DNA from: Streptococcaceae bacterium AF54-32pH5A
GTDB taxonomy: Bacteria > Bacillota > Bacilli > Lactobacillales > Streptococcaceae
Length of the DNA stretch: 64,000 nt
Direction of reading: 5' to 3'
NCBI GenBank assembly: GCA_027682205.1
Contig: JAQDAD010000001.1
Location: 744,001 to 808,000, forward strand
Made by a program: the position numbers and the translations under genes. The notes under the pieces are model-generated. The model did not search any database. It saw nothing but the letters and a program-made list of their open reading frames with translations, and was not told the origin of the DNA. Within the stretch, counting starts at the first letter, position 1; every line of letters starts with the position of its first letter. Shown in pieces: positions 44,077-52,680 of the stretch.

Positions 44077-44736
44077 ATGGAATCTATTTTAGAAGTTTTG
44101 ACCCCAGATAACCTAGTCTTTATCTTTAAAGGATTCGGCTTGACCCTCTACATTTCTCTGATTGCCATCGTCCTCTCTACCCTGATCGGGACTGTACTTG
44201 CAGTCATGAGAAATGGAAAGAATCCTATCTTGCGAATCATCTCCAGCATTTACATCGAATTTGTGCGTAATGTTCCCAACCTTCTCTGGATTTTCACCAT
44301 CTTTTTGGTATTCAAGATGAAGTCGACACCAGCTGGCATTACCGCCTTCACCCTCTTTACATCAGCAGCCTTGGCTGAGATTATCCGAGGTGGCCTCAAT
44401 GCCGTAGACAAGGGACAATACGAAGCAGGAATGTCTCAAGGATTTACCTCTGTGCAAATCCTCTACCATATCATTCTCCCACAAGCTATCCGTAAAATGT
44501 TGCCAGCTATCATTTCTCAGTTTGTGACAGTAATCAAGGATACCAGTCTTCTCTACTCTGTTATCGCCCTACAAGAGCTCTTTGGAGCTAGCCAAATCCT
44601 CATGGGACGTTATTTCGAGCCAGAGCAAGTCTTCAGCCTCTATATCCTGATTGCCCTCGTCTATTTCAGCTTTAACCTAGCAATTTCAAGTCTATCCCGC
44701 ATGCTAGCCAAACGCTGGCAACAAGCAGCAGAATAA
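44077..44736 (+). CDS. Amino acid ABC transporter permease 2
   Basis: Second HisMQ-type permease, 219 residues, five helices, with the EAA loop EAGMSQGFTSVQILYHIILPQAIRKMLP. The FVRNVPNLLWIF block matches the first permease's FYQNTPLLVQF. It is the last gene of the operon, ended by the hairpin at 44739-44782. The accessory region begins directly after this terminator. Confidence 0.94.
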   Translation: MESILEVLTPDNLVFIFKGFGLTLYISLIAIVLSTLIGTVLAVMRNGKNPILRIISSIYIEFVRNVPNLLWIFTIFLVFKMKSTPAGITAFTLFTSAALAEIIRGGLNAVDKGQYEAGMSQGFTSVQILYHIILPQAIRKMLPAIISQFVTVIKDTSLLYSVIALQELFGASQILMGRYFEPEQVFSLYILIALVYFSFNLAISSLSRMLAKRWQQAAE

Positions 44737-44738
44737 AA

Positions 44739-44782
44739 AGAAATGTGAACCAACAACAGGGGTTCACATTTCTTTATTTTTA
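44739..44782 (+). terminator. Terminator of the amino acid transporter operon
   Basis: AAATGTGAACC / GGTTCACATTT hairpin with A-run before and TCTTTATTTTT after. Almost the same hairpin recurs at 54192-54227. Confidence 0.92.
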
Positions 44783-44901
44783 TGTTTAGAGATACTTTCT
44801 TGTGTGTACTGGTCAATCTTGACTCATTTTCTCTCAATTTTACTATAATCTAACTCTATCATTTAACTGATTTTGTTGCAATATATGTTTTAATATTCAG
44901 C

Positions 44902-45684
44902 TCATCTACGATATTTTTCAATCCAAGAGACAGCAAAATCTACTAGTTCACGCTGTTGCATCAATCTAGAATCGGCATTGCCGATTTTTCCTATCTTTGC
45001 AAGACCATTTTCCTCAAAGGCGCTTCCTATGTCCTCAAAATCTTCTCCATCAACGAATAAGGTCTGATAAGCTTTCCATATACGAACACCATCTTCAAGT
45101 ATGGCACTGTGTTCAATACAGTCATGTTTCCCAGGATACTCTGCACGGACATCCGCTAAGTGTAGGGAGGTGTTTTTATCATATCCAACCCCTAACAACA
45201 GTACTTTTGCGTCAAGTTCATAGAGTTTTGCGATAGGTGAACTCTCCCCAAATATATTTGAAAGGGTATGTTCCGCTGTAATATATTCAGCATGTTTTCC
45301 CCATGCACAAATTGATCTTGCTGGATGATCTGTTCTGATACTCCCCGGCCATCGACGGAACATTTCTGCAACAGTTCCCATCGTATTTGTTGGCGTTATC
45401 TTTTTATCATATGCTGGCCAATTCTCTCTAATTTTATCCCAGTCTGACTCCTCTGCATTCCAGTGTACACCTGTTTCCGGATCAAGATTTTTCCATGACT
45501 GTGTCGGCATCACAATGGTACCTTCAGAAGTCACCACTTCAATTAGAGCTTCTATCACAGTCTGTGCTCCTCCACATACATATCCCATACTTTTTAAGGA
45601 TGTATGGACAATGACAACATCCCCTTGTTTCAGGCCAAGTTCTGTTAAACCCTGTACGATATCTTCTTTATATATTGTTTTCAT
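44902..45684 (-). CDS. AAC(3)-family aminoglycoside N-acetyltransferase-like protein
   Basis: Antibiotic N-acetyltransferase family protein of 260 residues. Family marks are VIVHTSLKSMGYVCGGAQTVIEAL (near 24-47), GTIVMPTQSW, and RTDHPARSICAWG with the catalytic His. LLLGVGYDKNTSLHLAD forms the substrate side. Chromosomal homologues such as YokD of Bacillus do not always give resistance, so the substrate is open. The gene is AT-rich and lies at the edge of the accessory region, followed on the same strand by a small hydrolase gene 40 bases upstream. Confidence 0.88.
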   Translation of the reverse strand: MKTIYKEDIVQGLTELGLKQGDVVIVHTSLKSMGYVCGGAQTVIEALIEVVTSEGTIVMPTQSWKNLDPETGVHWNAEESDWDKIRENWPAYDKKITPTNTMGTVAEMFRRWPGSIRTDHPARSICAWGKHAEYITAEHTLSNIFGESSPIAKLYELDAKVLLLGVGYDKNTSLHLADVRAEYPGKHDCIEHSAILEDGVRIWKAYQTLFVDGEDFEDIGSAFEENGLAKIGKIGNADSRLMQQRELVDFAVSWIEKYRR

Positions 45685-45723
45685 AATTTTTACCTCTTGT
45701 CATCAAAAATTAATACGAATTTA

Positions 45724-46323
45724 TTAAGTTGATTTTTTAATCCATGTGTCTAAAAAATTTAATTGCTCATCTGTATGAAACCAATGCTCTCCATTCTCCA
45801 TGATTGTCAGATCTGCACTAATTTGTTCTGCAAACTTAGTTATGGTTTCTTTTGAAGTTAGATTGTCTTTTTCTCCGTATAAAATAGAGGTGGGAATGTT
45901 CCACCTAATGGGATGATTTTTCACATGAGATAAATATTCCCAAGACAATGTTTCACCAAATTCTGTTTCAACCTCTTTTTTACTTTTTAATTCATCTTCT
46001 GTAATATTTAACCACTTCATCATATCCATTATCAGTTTCTCCATATCTACGATAGGGGAAATAAATAAAGCTTGAGAAATATTCTTTTCAGCCAAAGATA
46101 GCATTGTAAAATAAGCACCGATGCTATTTGCAATTAAAATAACAGAATCATACGCTTTAGCATACCTATCATATAGCATTGGAAATTCTATCTCCGCTTC
46201 CCAAGGAGTTTGTGATTTATAATCAAAACCGATAACGTCACTTTCTCTAAAAATAGACTGATAATGGTTTGTCTCCTCTATGTTTCCACCCTTACCATGT
46301 ATATAGATAACCAAATCATTCAT
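45724..46323 (-). CDS. Small alpha/beta hydrolase
   Basis: Protein of 199 residues with the start VIYIHGKGGNIEE (oxyanion-hole HG motif) and the nucleophile elbow IANSIGAY (Ser near 86). Asp is in ILYGEKDNLT and the catalytic His in ENGEHWFHTDEQ. No signal peptide is seen. The length and form fit the RBBP9/YdeN-like or serine-hydrolase group; the substrate is unknown. AT-rich like its neighbours. It may share a message with the AAC(3)-like gene. Confidence 0.85.
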   Translation of the reverse strand: MNDLVIYIHGKGGNIEETNHYQSIFRESDVIGFDYKSQTPWEAEIEFPMLYDRYAKAYDSVILIANSIGAYFTMLSLAEKNISQALFISPIVDMEKLIMDMMKWLNITEDELKSKKEVETEFGETLSWEYLSHVKNHPIRWNIPTSILYGEKDNLTSKETITKFAEQISADLTIMENGEHWFHTDEQLNFLDTWIKKST

Positions 46324-46429
46324 CTAAGAGTCCTCTGTACAGTTTCTGATTCTATAATTTTACCGCAACATTATGGGGTTAATACTTAGCTCATAAAGTC
46401 TGCAAAACTCAACTGATTGATTTCGATTC

Positions 46430-47059
46430 CTAGCCGAGTTGTCCCGGTCGTTTTTCTTTCTTTTTGGGCGGGAAACTACGGTCAAAGATAGCCAATTCCT
46501 CTTCATCCACTTCATATCCGTCTGGATCTCGATAAAGCCAAGGACCATTTTCATGAGTCACACTATTATCTTTTTGCAGATCCAGCACCATGACAAAATC
46601 TAAAACTTCCTTCTTATTCTGGCCATCCAGATAGATACCATAGTCACTGGCTGTCACAAAGCCATACTTCGTGTAATAGGCAGGATTTCCAAAAATCACA
46701 AGATGAGAAATTCCTTCCTGTCTCGCTTGCCTAATAGCTTTCTGAGCCAATTGTTCTCCCAAGCCCTGCTTTTGAAAGTCTGGCAAAATAGCAAAAGGAC
46801 CAAATGTGGCAATTTCTTTGATCTGGCCAGTCTTTTCATGACGGAGCTGGGCCTTGCTGAACATAATCTGCCCGACTAGTTTTCCATCCAGTAAAAGGAC
46901 TTTTGATAATTTTTCTAGATAATTGGGATGCTGGCGAAAATGATGTAAAATTAGATGCTCTGCACAGCCCGGTCGATAGATATTCCAAAAAGCCTCTCTA
47001 ACTAAGTTTTCAACTTCATAATTTTCAGAGGGCAATTCCTTACGAATTTCAATACTCAT
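46430..47059 (-). CDS. GNAT family N-acetyltransferase
   Basis: GCN5-type acetyltransferase of 209 residues, YhbS-like. The acetyl-CoA loop is ILPDFQKQGLGEQLAQKAI (Q/RxxGxG/A, near 95-115), preceded by the strand IATFGPFAI. The C-terminal third with ENGPWLYRDPDGYEVDEEEL and a basic tail (FPPKKKEKRPG) is specific to this subgroup. The ATG at 47059 has AAAGGAGAAACT before it. The substrate is not known. GC is a little higher than in the adjacent genes, more like the core genome. Confidence 0.88.
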   Translation of the reverse strand: MSIEIRKELPSENYEVENLVREAFWNIYRPGCAEHLILHHFRQHPNYLEKLSKVLLLDGKLVGQIMFSKAQLRHEKTGQIKEIATFGPFAILPDFQKQGLGEQLAQKAIRQARQEGISHLVIFGNPAYYTKYGFVTASDYGIYLDGQNKKEVLDFVMVLDLQKDNSVTHENGPWLYRDPDGYEVDEEELAIFDRSFPPKKKEKRPGQLG

Positions 47060-47105
47060 AGTTTCTCCTTTTTTCTAGTACGATTTATCAGACTAAGGCA
47101 GAAAG

Positions 47106-47182
47106 CTATCCCCTCTCTGCCATGTATGTTTCCACTTCTTTAGCAGTTGATTTTTCACCTGTTTGTTAAAAAATTCCTAATA
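47106..47182 (-). pseudogene. Second C-terminal relic of the Cys-rich unknown gene
   Basis: On the minus strand the stretch reads ...EF...QTGEKSTAKEVETYMAERG and stop (TAG, 47108-47106), with a TAA in it. It aligns base by base with the end of the intact gene at 47648 (GCTGAAGAAGTGGAAAC there, GCTAAAGAAGTGGAAAC here). Only about 25 codons remain. It lies just downstream of the GNAT gene that follows the intact copy, so the intact gene and the relic flank that GNAT gene. Confidence 0.75.
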
Positions 47183-47210
47183 GACAGACATTTGCAAACT
47201 GAAATTTATT

Positions 47211-47648
47211 TCAGTCAATCCATTGTATAAATGCTGTTTTATCCTCATCATTATAACCGGCATTCTTGTAAAAAGCTAACGTACTTTTGTTCTTTGTTCC
47301 CGTCAAAAGCATGATTTTATAGCAATTATTTCCTATTGCTATCTCTTTAGCATAATGGAGACATTCTGTCGCATATCCTTTTCCTCTATGTTCTTCATGT
47401 GTCACCACATTCTCAATAAGGGCATATGGACGTATATTTCTGGTTAGATTCGGAATGATGACACAAATGCAGGATGAAAGAATCTGACCATTTATCTCTT
47501 TTACAATAATATGGTGATTTTTATCTTCCATGATTGCATTCCAGGTACTCTCCAAAGCATCAATATCTTTCGGAATCTCTTTTTCATGCAAGGAAAGGTA
47601 TAGGTTCAACAAATCATATAAATCTTCTCTGACAGCCTCTCGTATCAT
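47211..47648 (-). CDS. GNAT family N-acetyltransferase (paralogue of the 23 kb pseudogene)
   Basis: Acetyltransferase of 146 residues from the ATG at 47648, whose A is the last base of the upstream stop (TGATG), with AAGGAG eight bases upstream; an ATG six bases earlier is less well spaced. The acetyl-CoA loop is THEEHRGKGYATECLHYA. The core IVKEINGQILSSCICVIIPNLT and end DKTAFIQWID are almost the same as in the broken copy at 23073-23525. Co-translated with the Cys-rich gene upstream. Substrate unknown. Confidence 0.9.
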   Translation of the reverse strand: MIREAVREDLYDLLNLYLSLHEKEIPKDIDALESTWNAIMEDKNHHIIVKEINGQILSSCICVIIPNLTRNIRPYALIENVVTHEEHRGKGYATECLHYAKEIAIGNNCYKIMLLTGTKNKSTLAFYKNAGYNDEDKTAFIQWID

Positions 47649-48088
47649 CAGCATCTCTCCTTCATGTAGGTTTCCACTTCTTCAGCAGTCAATCTTCTTA
47701 CCTGTGTATTAGGAAATTCCTGATATTCTTCAACTGAAAAAACAGACGCCATTTTTTCACAAGTTTTTCCTTTATTCTTTTTTAGATATGACTTTAAATC
47801 TTCATTGCTTGCAAAAATTTTGTATGAAATTCTACCATTTTCACTTTTCAATTCATAAATACCACATGGCTTTTTTTCTGTGTAATCGGCAGTTCTCAAA
47901 TATAGCTTTGCAATTTCTAAGGACTTAAACGGAAAATTCCATCGTTGTAATCCACGATTTGGATCGTATTCGATACAAATACACCGACCACAAGTTCCGC
48001 AAATATATTGCGTATGATTTTCTAAACATTCTACGGGGTTTAAAAGCGGTGTCACTCTAGTTTGGTCAACATAACATTCTTTACACAT
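47648..48088 (-). CDS. Cys-rich protein of unknown function
   Basis: I do not recognise this 146-residue protein. The N-terminal half holds several Cys (MCKECY, VECLEN, YICGTCGRCICIEY), which look like a zinc-binding knuckle pair. The middle is NRGLQRWNFPFKSLEIAKLYLRTADY. The C-terminal tail EYQEFPNTQVRRLTAEEVETY recurs as relics at 824-985 and 47106-47182. It overlaps the following GNAT gene by one base, so the pair is coupled. AT-rich. It may be a regulator or modifier working with the acetyltransferase, but that is only guilt by association. Confidence 0.8.
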   Translation of the reverse strand: MCKECYVDQTRVTPLLNPVECLENHTQYICGTCGRCICIEYDPNRGLQRWNFPFKSLEIAKLYLRTADYTEKKPCGIYELKSENGRISYKIFASNEDLKSYLKKNKGKTCEKMASVFSVEEYQEFPNTQVRRLTAEEVETYMKERC

Positions 48089-48145
48089 TTTAATCTCACT
48101 TACTCTCCAAATTTTAATCGATAATTTATCAATTATTAAAATATC

Positions 48146-48628
48146 TCAGAGCTCCAGTATTGCAATAATCTCATTTCCTTCCATATCTCCAGTCTCAGCA
48201 AAACCAAATGAATGATATAATTTACAAGCTACTTTATTTTCGGGTTCATATGATAGCCAGCAATACTTTGCTTTACCACAGGGAAAAGATTTAATAAAAT
48301 TCAAGCCAAGAGCAAGGGCTTCCCCTCCAAAACCTTTTTTCTGATACTTTTGATCAATCATTAAACGCCAAAGGTTATAGTTTCCTCTTGCTATATCAGG
48401 CGGATTGTCCCAATAATCGTCAACATCATAGCCAATCATAATAAATCCAACAGGAATTTCACCATCATAGATGCCAAATGGAAACGCAAATCCATTTGCC
48501 GTAATGGTGGTGTATGCTTCAACGATACTTACATCATTTGCGGCAACAAAGCCTTTTTGTGACTCTGATACCTGCAATTTAGTTATTTCCCATATATTTT
48601 TTCTATTTACTTTTTCTAAGTGAAGCAT
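48146..48628 (-). CDS. GNAT family N-acetyltransferase
   Basis: Acetyltransferase of 160 residues with the acetyl-CoA loop LMIDQKYQKKGFGGEALALGL (near 98-118). VGFIMIGYDVDDYWDNPPDIARGNYNLWRL is typical of the spermidine/diamine acetyltransferase (SpeG/BltD-like) group. The end KLYHSFGFAETGDMEGNEIIA is also family-like. The ATG at 48628 has GGAGGTATTAAGACG upstream. It lies downstream of the ABC permease gene on the same strand. The substrate is inferred as a polyamine or related amine at best. Confidence 0.87.
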   Translation of the reverse strand: MLHLEKVNRKNIWEITKLQVSESQKGFVAANDVSIVEAYTTITANGFAFPFGIYDGEIPVGFIMIGYDVDDYWDNPPDIARGNYNLWRLMIDQKYQKKGFGGEALALGLNFIKSFPCGKAKYCWLSYEPENKVACKLYHSFGFAETGDMEGNEIIAILEL

Positions 48629-48715
48629 CGTCTTAATACCTCCTCAATTTTTAATTCTCTATCAGCAGCATTCCCTATTGGATTTTCGCCGATAAAAGAT
48701 GAACAATTAATGTAT

Positions 48716-49375
48716 TCAATTCCATAAATCAAGCCTTTCGAAATCCTTGATAGCTTTTTGATAAGAAAACCAGATACATAACTTGAACATAACAATACCA
48801 ATCAGCAATATCACAACCTGCGGTCTGCTTAAATTTGCAGGATCATTTAGGCTTTCTAAGCCGGGAATGTGATGTAACACTTCTCCCATGAGTATTATGA
48901 TAGTTCCGACTACGCAGAATAGGATAAAAGGCTTCCCAATCTTATAAGCTGTCTTAAAGAATCCTGCTAAAAAAATACCATTAAAAGATGCAAATACAGC
49001 TAATAAATAGCCAAGATAAGCCGCATTTGCATTCATCAATTGATTTGTCACATAAGGTGCGGCATCTCCTAAGAGTCTCATCCGAATAATCGTCAGAAAA
49101 AGGCATAATATGAAAGCCATGCACTCGATAAATAGGACAAATAAATATTTAGCCGTAATCACATCTTGTTTTCTAACTGGCAACATGACCGTGTAGGTGA
49201 TGTCATCACATTCTCGAACTTGTTGATAAGTATAAAAAATACCAAGACAGATAAAAAAGGAACCTACAAGAATAGGATACCTTGGAATCATCGTCATAGC
49301 TGAAAAAGTTATAAACCAATAACTCAAAGGATTTGCTGACAATCTCATTTCCTTATAAAGAAGTTTTTTCATCAC
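48716..49375 (-). CDS. ABC-2 type permease of an AbrB-controlled transporter
   Basis: Membrane protein of 219 residues with six predicted helices and no enzyme motif. It starts in a four-base overlap (ATGA) with the stop of the ATPase gene at 49372, so the two are one transporter. Residues 1-15 (KKLLYKEMRLSANPLSYWF) are like ABC-2 permeases of the YtrC/BcrB class. The natural substrate is unknown. Similar AbrB-type regulator, ATPase and permease sets are common in Clostridia and other gut Firmicutes, which points to transfer. Confidence 0.83.
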   Translation of the reverse strand: MMKKLLYKEMRLSANPLSYWFITFSAMTMIPRYPILVGSFFICLGIFYTYQQVRECDDITYTVMLPVRKQDVITAKYLFVLFIECMAFILCLFLTIIRMRLLGDAAPYVTNQLMNANAAYLGYLLAVFASFNGIFLAGFFKTAYKIGKPFILFCVVGTIIILMGEVLHHIPGLESLNDPANLSRPQVVILLIGIVMFKLCIWFSYQKAIKDFERLDLWN

Positions 49376-50106
49376 AGATTTACCTCTTCTCTTTCAATAT
49401 ACACCATAATGTCTTCCAGTGTTGGCGCACCACCTATTTCCCCTGTGAAATGACGAATAAAGTCTTCTTTCTTGGTCGATAAAAGCAATTCTCCATTTTT
49501 GATGTAAGTAATCGTATCTGCACATTTCTCCAAATCACTAGTAATATGAGTAGAAAACAAAATTGCCACACCTTTTTCAGCGAGTTTTCGGAAAATTTCA
49601 TTAATCTCATCTCTGGACACCGGGTCAAGGCCGCTTGTTGGCTCATCCAAAATCAAAAGCCTAGCCTGATGAGAAAGAGCCAAAGTAAGATAGAATTTTA
49701 CTTTCATTCCCTCAGACAGTTCCATAATTCTCTTATTTTCATCAAGTTTAAATGCATTAAGATAATGACGGTACGATTCATCATCCCAGTTATCATAAAA
49801 AATACGAGTAATGGCGACAATATCCTTTAATTTTTTTCTTTTATAATAATTGGTTCCCCCCACCACATAACCAATTTGTTGTTTAATTTCATCTTCATTA
49901 TCCGAATAATCCATTCCAAGAATACGGACATTCCCTGCATCAGGGTGAACAAGATTGAGGATAGATTTAATCGCTGTAGTCTTACCCGCTCCATTCCTAC
50001 CGATAAAGCCCATAACTTCATCGGCCTTAATCTGAAAGCTAATCGATTTTAGTTCAAAAGCCGAATATTTTTTTGTCAGATTATTTATCTCCAGAACACA
50101 TCCCAT
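49372..50106 (-). CDS. ABC transporter ATP-binding protein
   Basis: ATPase of about 244 residues. I choose the ATG at 50106 because AAAGAGG lies nine bases upstream; an ATG at 50115 is also possible. Walker A is GRNGAGKTT, the Q-loop region is GYVVGGTNYYKRKK, Walker B LLILDEPTSGLDP and H-loop FSTHIT. The signature is LSEGMKVKFYLTLAL, a variant of LSGGQ that is usual in YtrB/BcrA-type transporters. The start overlaps the AbrB gene. Class: drug- or antibiotic-related ABC-2 transporters, substrate unknown. Confidence 0.9.
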   Translation of the reverse strand: MGCVLEINNLTKKYSAFELKSISFQIKADEVMGFIGRNGAGKTTAIKSILNLVHPDAGNVRILGMDYSDNEDEIKQQIGYVVGGTNYYKRKKLKDIVAITRIFYDNWDDESYRHYLNAFKLDENKRIMELSEGMKVKFYLTLALSHQARLLILDEPTSGLDPVSRDEINEIFRKLAEKGVAILFSTHITSDLEKCADTITYIKNGELLLSTKKEDFIRHFTGEIGGAPTLEDIMVYIEREEVNL

Positions 50107-50107
50107 A

Positions 50108-50329
50108 TCATTCATCCTCTTTCTCTTCAAAAGCAATTTCCATCAAGTGAGCAAAGGCTCCCTTCGGCGGTATGGCAATTCCACGCTTTTCATCACCAAG
50201 AAGCAGAATCGTATCGCCCGGTTTGATATTAAAAACATCGCGCGCCTGCTTTGGTATGACTATCTGACCTTTTTCTCCAACTGTAGCTGTCCAAGCATAT
50301 TTACCTTTTGGTGCTTTCACAACTACCAC
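50108..50329 (-). CDS. AbrB/MazE-type transcriptional regulator
   Basis: Small swapped-hairpin DNA-binding protein of 73 residues with the SpoVT/AbrB signature GEKGQIVIPKQARDVFNIKPGDTILLLGDE (about 18-47). It is the first gene of the regulator-ATPase-permease operon and probably represses it. No toxin gene of the MazF or VapC type follows, so a toxin-antitoxin role is unlikely. The start has a GGAGGTGG site. The operator is probably the inverted repeat around the promoter at 50361-50388. Confidence 0.88.
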   Translation of the reverse strand: MVVVKAPKGKYAWTATVGEKGQIVIPKQARDVFNIKPGDTILLLGDEKRGIAIPPKGAFAHLMEIAFEEKEDE

Positions 50330-50356
50330 CTCCTTTGAGTATGATTTGTATAACTA

Positions 50357-50446
50357 ATTATACCACTTGTCCTAAATAATACAAGTGTAGACTACGTCCA
50401 GTTGCCATCATAATAAAATGCTCGTAAAAATCTGTACCACTCGTCC
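50357..50446 (-). promoter_or_regulatory. Promoter and operator of the AbrB-ABC operon
   Basis: Minus strand TTGTAT, 16 bases, TATAAT (50362-50357) with a TGG extension. ACTTGT and ACAAGT arms 10 bases apart (about 50365-50386) lie on the spacer and -35. TACCACTTGTCC at 50361-50372 recurs as TACCACTCGTCC at 50435-50446. AbrB-family autoregulation is a fair inference. Confidence 0.7.
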
Positions 50447-50474
50447 CAAAACTAAGATTTTTAAAAATATCTTA

Positions 50475-50503
50475 TTGCAAACAAAAATATAATGTGCTAC
50501 AAT
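50475..50503 (+). promoter_or_regulatory. Promoter of the ROK regulator gene
   Basis: TTGCAA (50475-50480), 17 bases, TACAAT (50498-50503) with a TGC extension. It diverges from the AbrB operon promoter. Confidence 0.75.
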
Positions 50504-50535
50504 ACTTTTGACAAAGCGTGTCGAAAGGTAGAGAA

Positions 50536-51519
50536 TTGGCAAAGATAATTGATTTAAAGCAAGAAAATATTCACAAAGTACGATCCTGTTTTTACCAAGG
50601 AGGGACATGGACCAAGAATCAGTTATCCAGTCGAACAGGAATTTCTCTGGCGGGAACTACCAATATCTTACAAATATTAGAGAATAGTGAAGAGATTGAA
50701 TTTGTAGGGAATGCCTGTTCAACTGGTGGTAGAAAGTCAAAATTGTATCAATTGAGAGAAGATCATATCCACATTGGAACGATTATTCTTAGTCATATCT
50801 TTTCTCAATACAGAATACGTGCAAACTCATTTAATCTGGGAGGCCATTCAGTTTATGAACAAATTTTAGTAAGTCCCACAGGGACATTAGATGAAATTCG
50901 CAATGTAGTAAAAAAACTAATTACCAGTGATCCACTGATTCAGGTATTAGTACTTAGTTTTCCTGGTATTATTGGAGAACAAGGAGAAATTATCTATTCT
51001 GATTTTGAACATATCAATCAAAAAAATCTTCTAAGGTCACTTTCATCCCTTACAATGATACCCATTGTTTTAGAGAATGATGTTAATGTTGCTTCTCTTG
51101 GTTATTGTAGTATTCACCCAGAATTTAGAACACTGGCCCTTCTCTATCAGCCAGATACAGATTTTGCCGGTTCTGGTATTATCATCAATAACAGATTACA
51201 TCGTGGAAGAAATGGTTTTGCAGGGGAAGTTGGCTATCTCATGAATGGATATAAACCCGCAAATCGCCAATCACGTTCAAATGACTTCACATTTCTTTTA
51301 TTAAATCAGATAACAGCATTAACATCAGTCATTGCTCCAGATGCTATTGCATATTATTGTCCATCTTTACAAGAAGATATAAAAATTTCCGACACCTATC
51401 TTCCTAAAGAATTCCAACCAACCCTTGAAAGATTGACTGAGATAGACCCCTTCATACTGAACGGAGTTCAATCAATTGGAAAAAACAAGATTCTAGAAAT
51501 CAAAAGAAGAACAATTTGA
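50536..51519 (+). CDS. ROK family transcriptional regulator
   Basis: NagC/XylR-like regulator of about 327 residues. The best start is the TTG at 50536 with AAAGG seven bases upstream; the GTG at 50518 lies too close to the predicted transcription start and has no Shine-Dalgarno sequence. An N-terminal winged helix (TKNQLSSRTGISLAGTTNILQIL) is followed by the ROK sugar-kinase-like domain with VLENDVNVASLGY and GFAGEVGYL. The ROK Cys-rich zinc motif (CxCGxxGC) is missing, so this is a divergent member. It stands before a sugar-type MFS gene and probably controls it. Confidence 0.85.
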   Translation: MAKIIDLKQENIHKVRSCFYQGGTWTKNQLSSRTGISLAGTTNILQILENSEEIEFVGNACSTGGRKSKLYQLREDHIHIGTIILSHIFSQYRIRANSFNLGGHSVYEQILVSPTGTLDEIRNVVKKLITSDPLIQVLVLSFPGIIGEQGEIIYSDFEHINQKNLLRSLSSLTMIPIVLENDVNVASLGYCSIHPEFRTLALLYQPDTDFAGSGIIINNRLHRGRNGFAGEVGYLMNGYKPANRQSRSNDFTFLLLNQITALTSVIAPDAIAYYCPSLQEDIKISDTYLPKEFQPTLERLTEIDPFILNGVQSIGKNKILEIKRRTI

Positions 51520-51532
51520 AAAGGAAAATTAA

Positions 51533-52680
51533 ATGATTTCGTTATTGTTGGCAGTCATCTATCTGGCCTTTATTAGTTTAGGCTTACCTGATGCTATTTT
51601 AGGAAGCGCTTGGCCAAATATGTATCGTAGCTTAAATTCAACTATTACCGGGGCAGGTTCCATCTTTCTGATTATTTCTGTTTGTACAATAATTTCTTCT
51701 TTAAATGCAGATAGAGTAATTCATAAATTTTCTACAGCTAGAGTGACAGCAGTTTCGGTAGGGCTAACTGCTTTATCCTTATTTGGTTTTTCTTTTTGTC
51801 AAGAATATTGGCAACTGTGCCTATGGGCTATCCCCTATGGTCTAGGGGCAGGGGCAGTTGATAGTGCACTAAATAACTATGTAGCATTACATTTTTCTTC
51901 TAAGCATCTTTCTTGGCTACATTGTATGTGGGGGTAGGGGCTTCTATCGGTCCTTATATCATGGGAATGATTTTGTCAAGTGGTTATGACTGGCCTGTCG
52001 GTTACAGAATCATTGGAATCATACAGGTTATATTAACAACTATTATATTTATTTCTTTACCTTTATGGACTGCAAAAGATCAAGGAATGAAGTTAGAATA
52101 TAATAGGGATATTCTTTCAATCTCTCAAGCATTAAAACTTCAAGGTGCCCCTCAAATTTTGCTTTGTTTTTTTGGATACTGCGCTCTTGAACAGACGACC
52201 GGACTTTGGGCAGCTAGTTGGTTAAATGTAGTCAAAGATATTCCAGCAGAAACAGCTACATCCTTCGCTTCAATATTTTACATAGGAATCACTGGTGGCA
52301 GAGCAATTTCTGGTTTCATTGCAGAAAAACTTGAAGATAAAAATATAATTCGCTTAGGGTTCATTGTAATTTTCATAGGTCTGATTCTCCTTACCTTTAG
52401 CTTTCATTATATAATTGCTTTAATAGGACTTGCTACTGTTGGTCTTGGTTGTGCACCGATTTATCCAAGCATTATCCATTCTACTCCAGAGCGTTTTGGA
52501 AGGGAAAATAGTCAGACTTTAATCGGCATTCAGATGGCTTCAGCCTATATCGGTTCCGCCTCTATGCCGAAGCTTTTTGGAATCCTAAGTGATGTCACCA
52601 ATATTTCAGTTTATCCGTTCTATCTTTTGTTTTTTCTATTCCTGATGTTTATCATGCATGAGTGGGTTGAAAATAATTAA
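51533..52680 (+). pseudogene. MFS transporter gene split by a frameshift in a G tract
   Basis: Frame 1 runs from the ATG at 51533 to ...SWLHCMWG and a TAG at 51935-51937; the second frame then goes on VGASIGPYIMGMILSSGYDW to 52680. Joined, they give a 12-helix MFS protein of about 380 residues similar to sugar MFS permeases (opening LGLPDAILGSAWPNMY). The break lies in the run GGGGG at 51930-51934: adding one G restores WGVGASIG. So this is a one-base deletion, a phase-variable tract or a sequencing error. It stands 13 bases after the ROK regulator gene. Confidence 0.9.

Noticed and set aside
44902..45684. Acquired aminoglycoside resistance gene
   Set aside because: The family match is real, but chromosomal relatives often give no resistance, and no mobile element is attached; resistance is not claimed.
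50108..50329. AbrB/MazE-like gene as the antitoxin of a toxin-antitoxin pair
   Set aside because: No small toxin gene follows; the next genes are an ABC ATPase and its permease, so a transporter regulator is the better reading.
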